Assembly: GCF_002900365.1 (NCBI RefSeq)
Contig: NZ_CP025979.1
Location: 2,108,001 to 2,172,000, forward strand
Direction: 5' to 3'
Origin: Escherichia marmotae
GTDB lineage: Bacteria; Pseudomonadota; Gammaproteobacteria; Enterobacterales; Enterobacteriaceae
Length of the DNA: 64,000 bases
Shown: in pieces, positions 58,191-64,000 of the stretch
Layout of the letters: each line of letters starts with the position of its first letter
Numbering within the stretch: position 1 is the stretch's first letter
The notes under the pieces: generated by a model
Told to the model about the DNA's origin: nothing
Seen by the model: the letters and a program-made list of their open reading frames with translations, nothing else
The model's database searches: none
Translations under genes and position numbers: made by a program

Positions 58191-59042
58191 ATGCAAACTG
58201 TAAAACTGAACAACGGTATTGAAATGCCCTTGCTGGGTTTTGGTGTATTTCAGATGACAGATGCCGCCGAATGCGAAAGAGCGGTTATTGACGCTATTGA
58301 CACCGGTTATCGCCTGATTGATACCGCCGCTTCATATCAGAATGAAACCCAGGTTGGGAATGCGCTAAAACAAAGTGGTATTGCGCGTAACGAACTCTTT
58401 GTCACCACTAAACTCTGGTTGCAGGATACGAATTACGAAGGTGCCAAAGCCCAGTTCGAACGCTCACTGAATCGACTGCAACTTGATTACGTTGACCTGT
58501 ATTTGATTCACCAGCCATACGGCGATGTCCACGGTGCCTGGCGCGCCATGGAAGAACTGCAACAGGCAGGCAAGATCCGCGCTATTGGCGTCAGTAACTT
58601 CCACCCTGACCGACTGGCTGACCTTATCGCCTTTAATAAAGTCGTTCCGGCGGTGAACCAGATTGAAGTTAACCCCTTCAACCAGCAATTACAGGCCGTT
58701 CCGTGGATGCAAAGTCGTGGTATTCAGCCAGAAGCCTGGGCACCGTTTGCGGAAGGTAAAAATGGTCTGTTCCAGCATCCTGTATTGGCGGCAATAGGCA
58801 AGAAATACGGCAAAAGCGTGGGTCAGGTTGTTTTGCGCTGGATCTACCAACGAGGCATCGTTTCGCTGGCGAAATCAGTACGAAAAGAACGCATGGAAGA
58901 AAACATTAACATTCTTGATTTTGAACTCAGTCCTGAAGATATGCTGCAGATTACTGCCCTTGATACTGCAACCAGCGCGTTCTTCTCTCACCGCGATCCC
59001 GCAATGGTGGAATGGCTGACTGGCCGCAAACTTGATGTTTAA
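58191..59042 (+). CDS. Aldo/keto reductase (2,5-diketo-D-gluconate reductase type)
   Basis: A 283-residue AKR5-like enzyme: NNGIEMPLLGFGVFQ, DTAASYQNE with catalytic Tyr at about 47, VTTKLW (Lys), LIHQPYG (His) and the NADPH loop LAKSVRKERMEEN. It has a strong GGGAGG ribosome binding site. It is a paralogue of the gene at 54364, transcribed divergently, and is 26 bp before a second reductase gene. Reduces carbonyl compounds with NADPH; substrate unknown. Confidence 0.9.
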   Translation: MQTVKLNNGIEMPLLGFGVFQMTDAAECERAVIDAIDTGYRLIDTAASYQNETQVGNALKQSGIARNELFVTTKLWLQDTNYEGAKAQFERSLNRLQLDYVDLYLIHQPYGDVHGAWRAMEELQQAGKIRAIGVSNFHPDRLADLIAFNKVVPAVNQIEVNPFNQQLQAVPWMQSRGIQPEAWAPFAEGKNGLFQHPVLAAIGKKYGKSVGQVVLRWIYQRGIVSLAKSVRKERMEENINILDFELSPEDMLQITALDTATSAFFSHRDPAMVEWLTGRKLDV

Positions 59043-59068
59043 GCCGCGATAAAAGAGGTATTCATTCA

Positions 59069-60058
<990 letters not shown>

Positions 60059-60092
60059 TGCCCAAACGGGTCCACAGCAAAATGCGGACCCG

Positions 60093-60986
60093 TTATTCCG
60101 AGTAGCGAAGTGCATCGATCAACAGCGCAAAAGCAGGCGGGTGCTGCTTACGGCTGGGATAGTAAAGATAATATCCAGGGAAAGAAGGACACCACTCCTG
60201 TAAAACCTGAATAAGTTCGCCTGACTTTACATAATCCTGAACCGAGTTTTCGGGAACACAGGCGATACCAAATCCTGATAATGCTGCATCAATTCTTTCT
60301 GGCAGCAGATTAAACGTCAGTTGCCCATCAACTCTGACCCGTAACGGTTTGCCTTCTCGCTCAAACTCCCAGTGATAAATTCCACCGGCAGTTGGCAAAC
60401 GCATATTGATACACTGATGATTTTGTAGATCGTGAGGCGTTTCTGGTAAGGAATTAGCCGCAAAATACGCCGGTGCTCCCACCACGGCCATCCGCATATC
60501 CGGTCCAATCTTCACGGCAATCATATCTTTATCCACACTTTCACCCAGACGGATCCCGGCATCAAAGCGGCCTTCAACAATATCGACAAAACCGTTATCT
60601 ACCACCAGTTCAACATTGATTTCGGGATACTCCCTGAGGAACGGTTTTAGCTTCGGCCAGACCAGACTACGCGCAGCATGTTCCCCGGCAGATAAACGAA
60701 TATTCCCGGAGGGCGTGCCGTTCAGTTGAATAAGTGATTCCAGCTCCTGTTCAAGCTCGTCAATACGAGGCTCAAGACAGGCAATTATTCTCTCCCCTGC
60801 TTCCGTGGGAGCCACGCTGCGGGTAGTTCGGGTTAAGAGGCGGATATTTAGCCTCTCCTCCAGCGCCTTTATCGCATGGCTGAGAGCAGACTGAGAAACA
60901 CCGAGTTTGCCCGCGGCTTTGGTAAAACTTCGCTCCCTTGCCACCACAAGAAATATTTGCAATTCGTTGAAGTTTTCTTTGAGCAT
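60093..60986 (-). CDS. LysR-type transcriptional regulator
   Basis: A 297-residue LysR protein: HTH at about 5-62 (FLVVARERSFTKAAGKLGVSQSALSHAIKALEE) and effector-binding domain from about 90. The ATG at 60986 (MLKENFNELQIF) is preferred to the longer start at 61025. It is divergent from the NAD(P)-binding protein gene at 61135 and convergent with the reductases. LysR proteins often control a divergent oxidoreductase gene, so 61135 is the likeliest target. Confidence 0.9.
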   Translation of the reverse strand: MLKENFNELQIFLVVARERSFTKAAGKLGVSQSALSHAIKALEERLNIRLLTRTTRSVAPTEAGERIIACLEPRIDELEQELESLIQLNGTPSGNIRLSAGEHAARSLVWPKLKPFLREYPEINVELVVDNGFVDIVEGRFDAGIRLGESVDKDMIAVKIGPDMRMAVVGAPAYFAANSLPETPHDLQNHQCINMRLPTAGGIYHWEFEREGKPLRVRVDGQLTFNLLPERIDAALSGFGIACVPENSVQDYVKSGELIQVLQEWCPSFPGYYLYYPSRKQHPPAFALLIDALRYSE

Positions 60987-61062
60987 TGGCGATTTCCTTG
61001 TAGAAGCATTCCCTTCAAAACGCACTCATGAAGGGTGTTCATAGACACAATCATTTTAGCCC

Positions 61063-61079
61063 CATTATTGACAATAATG
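61063..61079. promoter_or_regulatory. Palindrome in the LysR-oxidoreductase divergent region
   Basis: CATTATTG (61063-61070) and CAATAATG (61072-61079) form a perfect inverted repeat around one base, between the divergent genes at 60986 and 61135. Likely operator of the LysR protein; inferred from position. Confidence 0.5.
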
Positions 61080-61134
61080 ATAATTGATATTCTGGCTGTA
61101 TCGAAAATAAGGCTGAATTATCAGAAGGTTTATC

Positions 61135-61917
61135 ATGAAAATACTCGTTGCAGGAGCGACAGGAAGCATTGGCATTCATGTTGTGAATACTGCTATTGCA
61201 ATGGGCCATCAGCCCGTGGCTCTGGTCAGGAATCGGCGGAAAATCAAATTACTCCCTCGTGGAACAGATATTTTCTATGGCGATGTTTCAATACCTGAAA
61301 CACTCACCGATTTACCGAAAGATATTGATGCCATCATTTTTACACTTGGCTCCGATGGTCAGGGACGTATTGGTGCCAGAGCGATAGATTACGGCGGTGT
61401 ACGTAACATTTTGCGAAGATTCATGGCTACACCTGTTCGCATCGCCCTGATGACAACAATTGGCGTTACTGAGCGCCTCAGTAGCTGGAATCAACGTACT
61501 GAAGTTCATGACTGGAAAAGACGAGCTGAACGCCTGGTCAGAGCCAGTGGGCATACCTACACTATCGTCAGACCCGGCTGGTTTGATTACAACAATGATG
61601 ATGAGCACAGAATCGTTATGCTTCAGGGGGATAGACGCCATGCGGGAACACCGGAAGATGGTGTTATCTCCCGGGAACAAATCGCCCAGGTTCTGGTAAC
61701 TGCTCTGAGCAACGATGCAGCAAAAAATAAAACGTTCGAACTGGTCGCAGAGCGAGGAGAAGCACAGCAGGATCTCACCCCTCTGTTTGCAGAGTTGCAA
61801 AGTGATAATCCACAAAAAAATGATGGGGTTTTCGATATAAACAATATGCCCCTTACTGAAGAACCGGAATGCATTATTAACGACCTGAATCTGTATTCAA
61901 AAAATTCAAAAATCTGA
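61135..61917 (+). CDS. NAD(P)-binding oxidoreductase (atypical SDR / NmrA-like)
   Basis: A 260-residue Rossmann protein with the loop GATGSIG (residues 7-13), VALVRNRRK after strand two, and the atypical-SDR segment YTIVRPGWFDYNN near 140. Family members reduce quinones or other electrophiles, or act as redox sensors. It lacks the classical YxxxK motif at the usual position, as NmrA-like proteins do. Its TGA stop overlaps the CusR-type box that begins at 61915. Substrate unknown. Confidence 0.87.
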   Translation: MKILVAGATGSIGIHVVNTAIAMGHQPVALVRNRRKIKLLPRGTDIFYGDVSIPETLTDLPKDIDAIIFTLGSDGQGRIGARAIDYGGVRNILRRFMATPVRIALMTTIGVTERLSSWNQRTEVHDWKRRAERLVRASGHTYTIVRPGWFDYNNDDEHRIVMLQGDRRHAGTPEDGVISREQIAQVLVTALSNDAAKNKTFELVAERGEAQQDLTPLFAELQSDNPQKNDGVFDINNMPLTEEPECIINDLNLYSKNSKI

Positions 61918-61928
61918 CAACGTTGTCA
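61915..61928 (+). promoter_or_regulatory. CusR/HprR-type box upstream of the YahO-like gene
   Basis: TGACAACGTTGTCA is a perfect TGACAA-N2-TTGTCA palindrome. The direct repeats TATGACAGT at 61929-61937 and 61944-61952 follow, and TATATT at 61962-61967 is a possible -10. The box centre is 43 bp from the -10 centre, almost the same as for the box at 50387 (44 bp). The gene downstream is the DUF1471 protein at 62043. Binding by the local response regulator is inferred. Confidence 0.72.
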
Positions 61929-62042
61929 TATGACAGTCAGTCTTATGACAGTTTAGAACTGTATATTTACATATCAAGAAGGAGGAGGCTCCTCCTGATA
62001 TTCGTCAACTTCCAAATATATCGTTCAAAACAGGTATCAGAT

Positions 62043-62294
62043 ATGAAAGCACTACTAATTACTGCATTATTCATGGGATTCATTTCGGTAAATACCGCAT
62101 CTGCTGCTGAGGAGATTCGTCATGCAGATGGCAAAGAAAAGATTGGTGTAGTTTCAGTCAGTAATGCCCTGACGCTTGATGAGGTATCAAATGCGCTTTC
62201 TCGTAAAGCTGATGAGCAAGGAGCAACGTCGTTCAAAATCCTGTCTACGACTGGGAATAACAAACTGCATGGTGTTGCTGAAATCTATAAGTAA
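62043..62294 (+). CDS. Small periplasmic YahO/BhsA-like (DUF1471) protein
   Basis: An 83-residue protein with a signal peptide (MKALLITALFMGFISVNTAS AA, cleavage about 21) and the DUF1471 domain (EKIGVVSVSNALTLDEVSNA; GVAEIYK at the end). The ATG at 62043 is chosen over a longer frame because the signal peptide starts there. Members such as BhsA respond to copper, chlorine or peroxide. The CusR-type box upstream supports such regulation here. Confidence 0.88.
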   Translation: MKALLITALFMGFISVNTASAAEEIRHADGKEKIGVVSVSNALTLDEVSNALSRKADEQGATSFKILSTTGNNKLHGVAEIYK

Positions 62295-62611
62295 ATAGTA
62301 ACTGACTGTTTATCATGAGCATCGATTCCATGACTTGCCCTTACGGCGAAAATACAGCCTCTGCGGGCTGTAAATACGGTGCTCTCTAAATGTGAATAGC
62401 ACAATTACGCTGGGATCTTACAAGAAGAGCAGAGTAATCCTCAGGGCCAATTTCAGGTGTCGAATATGGATCACTTTTGTGCGATTAGTAATAATTGATG
62501 TAATACATCTTTTCAAATTTGTGATACACCTCAAAAAATTGGTTGACCAAACTCGCTATCTATATACAAGGCGCTTATGAGGTGCGCTCTTTTTAAAGCG
62601 AGGAAATACCA
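62295..62611. other. Intergenic region before ykgR
   Basis: About 317 bp. A 62-codon frame (62392-62580) exists, but it has no recognisable domain, and I do not accept it as a gene. The sequence just before 62612 has an AGCGAGGAAATACC ribosome binding site for ykgR. Confidence 0.4.
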
Positions 62612-62713
62612 ATGAAAGAGAATAAGATACAGGAAATCAGTAATAAACTGATTAATATTGTTGTTTTTGTTGCAATTGTAGAATATGCCTATTTATTCCT
62701 CCACTTCTATTAA
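62612..62713 (+). CDS. ykgR: YkgR, 33-residue membrane protein
   Basis: The ORF encodes MKENKIQEISNKLINIVVFV followed by AIVEYAYLFLHFY, close to the known E. coli small protein YkgR. It has one membrane helix (about 14-30) and a good AGGA ribosome binding site. Function is unknown; such small proteins sit in the inner membrane. Its conservation with K-12 shows that the backbone resumes here. Confidence 0.87.
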   Translation: MKENKIQEISNKLINIVVFVAIVEYAYLFLHFY

Positions 62714-63156
62714 TTACATCAAAAAACAATTCCCTTAGGTGATATTTAATATATGTATCTTCTACCTCCTTCATAATAGCTATGCCTGTGGGAGAGGTAT
62801 TTGTACTGTTTCAAAGGGAAGATTAAAAAAAACGTATTTGTGCCGCACTGAAAGAGATTGCGCATTGAGTCAGCATTTTAGTTACCCAATGCGCATGTTG
62901 GTTCACTAAATTGCTACTTTGGCTGTGTGATAAATAATCAGCCGGTAAAGCAGAGCTTACCCACATTCTCAAATGCTTTCATACTGCTCCGCGGGTCGTG
63001 TCGTAAATCAGCAGTTCGGCTGCTGAATAGTGCCGTTACCAACGATAGCCAACAACATCTCTCACTTCCGGCACGTTCGGTTAGCTGCAGGAATCCCGCA
63101 TATCCAGGTGGTCATAGGATTTTGTTGAAATTATCTGGACGAGAATGTATCTTTAT
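62714..63156. other. Intergenic region between ykgR and rpmE2
   Basis: About 440 bp. A frame at 62927-63169 (80 codons) overlaps the Zur box and has no recognisable domain; I do not call it. No RNA gene or strong terminator is evident. The last part holds the rpmE2 promoter. Confidence 0.4.
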
Positions 63157-63176
63157 TGTTATGTTATAACGTAACA
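63157..63176 (+). promoter_or_regulatory. Zur box upstream of rpmE2
   Basis: The palindrome TGTTATGTTATAACGTAACA matches the Zur operator pattern (GTTATA...TATAAC core) and lies 10 bp before the rpmE2 start. Zur represses ykgM/ykgO when zinc is plentiful, so the paralogues are made only in zinc starvation. Confidence 0.75.
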
Positions 63177-63186
63177 GGAAGAAGTA

Positions 63187-63450
63187 ATGAAACAAAATAT
63201 CCATCCTGAATATCGTACCGTGGTGTTCCACGACACCAGTGCTGATGAGTACTTTAAAATTGGCTCCACTATCAAAACAGACCGTGAGATTGAACTGGAT
63301 GGCGTAACGTATCCGTATGTAACGATTGATGTCTCTTCAAAATCACACCCGTTCTATACCGGGAAACTGAGATCCGTTTCATCAGAAGGAAATGTGGCGC
63401 GATTTACCCAGCGTTTTGGTCGTTTTGTTAGCACGAAAAAGGGGGCATGA
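63187..63450 (+). CDS. ykgM: Type B ribosomal protein L31 (YkgM), zinc-independent
   Basis: An 87-residue L31 paralogue, MKQNIHPEYRTVVFHDTSAD through FGRFVSTKKGA. It has no cysteine at all, so it lacks the zinc ribbon of RpmE and replaces it when zinc is scarce, freeing zinc. Its stop overlaps the start of the L36 paralogue gene by one base (ATGA type), so the two are coupled. Confidence 0.96.
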   Translation: MKQNIHPEYRTVVFHDTSADEYFKIGSTIKTDREIELDGVTYPYVTIDVSSKSHPFYTGKLRSVSSEGNVARFTQRFGRFVSTKKGA

Positions 63451-63590
63451 TGAAAGTCCTTAACTCTCTGCGCACAGCAAAAGAACGCCACCCAGACTGT
63501 CAGATTGTGAAGCGAAAAGGACGGCTATATGTCATTTGTAAATCTAATCCCCGTTTTAAGGCTGTTCAGGGGCGCAAGAAAAAGCGTTAA
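63450..63590 (+). CDS. ykgO: Ribosomal protein L36 paralogue (YkgO)
   Basis: A 46-residue protein, MKVLNSLRTAKERHPDCQIV to RKKKR, the known zinc-independent L36 variant. It keeps only two cysteines rather than the four Cys/His ligands of RpmJ. The ATG at 63450 shares a base with the ykgM stop. Same Zur control as ykgM. Confidence 0.95.
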   Translation: MKVLNSLRTAKERHPDCQIVKRKGRLYVICKSNPRFKAVQGRKKKR

Positions 63591-63684
63591 CTCTGAGTTC
63601 GAAGGTTCAACAATACTTGTCTGGCTGGTCGCATAATCATGCCTGATTAATGCTGGTGTATTCAGTACGCCAGCATTAACTCAC

Positions 63685-64000
63685 CTACTGCTGACGCTGT
63701 GTATTAGCTGCATCAATCGCTTTTTGATACCACTTTTCAGCCAGTTGGGGATTTTTCTCGACGCCCAATCCCAGTGAATAAATATCACCTAAAGCCACAA
63801 AACTGGGGGCAGTGATATGATCCATTCTGTTGATATGTTTAAGATAAAGGTTTATCGCTTTTTGGTAATCGCGTTCTACACCATAACCTTGCTCATAAAG
63901 TTTCGCCAGACGATACTGCGCCGTAATATCATTATGTTTATCGCCGTTCTTATAATATTCCGCTGCTTTTTTATAGTCCTGAGAAACGCCTAATCCTCTT
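63685..64000 (-). CDS. Sel1-repeat protein (C-terminal part; runs off the window)
   Basis: The minus strand is open from the window edge to TAG 63685-63687 and gives about 105 residues with two or three Sel1-like repeats (AAEYYKNGDKHNDITAQYRLAKLYEQGYGVERDYQKAI; ALGDIYSLGLGVEKNPQLAEKWYQKAI in part). Ends IDAANTQRQQ. Sel1 proteins are scaffold-like, often secreted or linked to stress. The N-terminus is outside, so localisation cannot be judged. Confidence 0.82.
   Translation of the reverse strand, partial: RGLGVSQDYKKAAEYYKNGDKHNDITAQYRLAKLYEQGYGVERDYQKAINLYLKHINRMDHITAPSFVALGDIYSLGLGVEKNPQLAEKWYQKAIDAANTQRQQ

Noticed and set aside
62392..62580. 62-codon ORF before ykgR
   Set aside because: No recognised domain, weak start context and no homologue known to me.
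62927..63169. 80-codon ORF upstream of rpmE2
   Set aside because: It overlaps the Zur box and promoter and has no recognisable domain.

Overview
The window is chromosomal DNA of Escherichia coli (or a very close relative), but not K-12. Backbone genes are recognisable in K-12 order (read right to left): ykgO/ykgM, ykgR, rclCBA-rclR, ykgEFG, yahABCDEFG-IJ, yahN, yahO, prpR, prpBCDE. Blocks absent from K-12, as I recall it, are spliced between them.

Layout. 1-6433: 2-methylcitrate cycle operon prpBCDE (prpE cut by the window edge) with its divergent sigma54 activator gene prpR. 6437-10747: yahO, an autotransporter gene broken by a frameshift, and a frameshifted yahN. 10790-20091: a complete type I Zorya anti-phage island (zorABCD), with a degenerate tRNA-like sequence beyond zorD and a broken small ORF upstream of zorA; it sits where K-12 has yahK-yahL-yahM. 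20185-31142: yahJ, yahI, a twelve-fold 100-bp REP/BIME array, yahG, yahF, yahE, yahD, yahC, yahB and the c-di-GMP phosphodiesterase gene yahA (pdeL). 31284-35297: a second large autotransporter gene split by an amber codon, in the place where K-12 carries betABIT. 36018-40910: ykgEFG (LutABC-like lactate oxidation) with a divergent lactate permease gene. 41079-44437: the reactive-chlorine genes rclR/rclABC, with rclC ended early by an amber codon.

44680-62294 is an accessory block rich in redox and stress functions: three exported alpha/beta hydrolases (one broken at a poly-C tract), an AEC permease, a CusRS/HprRS-type two-component system, an exported cupin, an exported carboxymuconolactone-decarboxylase-like protein, an alcohol dehydrogenase, three aldo/keto reductases, a LysR regulator, an NAD(P)-binding protein and a YahO/BhsA-like periplasmic protein. 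An intact IS66-family element (55315-58013) with a perfect 8-bp target duplication separates the divergent reductase genes. The right end carries ykgR, the Zur-controlled zinc-free ribosomal protein genes rpmE2/rpmJ2 and a partial Sel1-repeat gene.

Main results of the hunt: (1) the Zorya island, whose ZorA tail contains an internal ~120-residue duplication; (2) two perfect TGACAA-N2-TTGTCA boxes, the CusR/HprR consensus, at almost identical spacing from plausible -10 elements in front of the cupin gene and the YahO-like gene, suggesting a small undescribed regulon of the local two-component system next to rcl; (3) several disrupted genes, mostly for envelope proteins, including a C8 tract that could phase-vary a hydrolase; (4) a higher-order duplication inside the BIME array.
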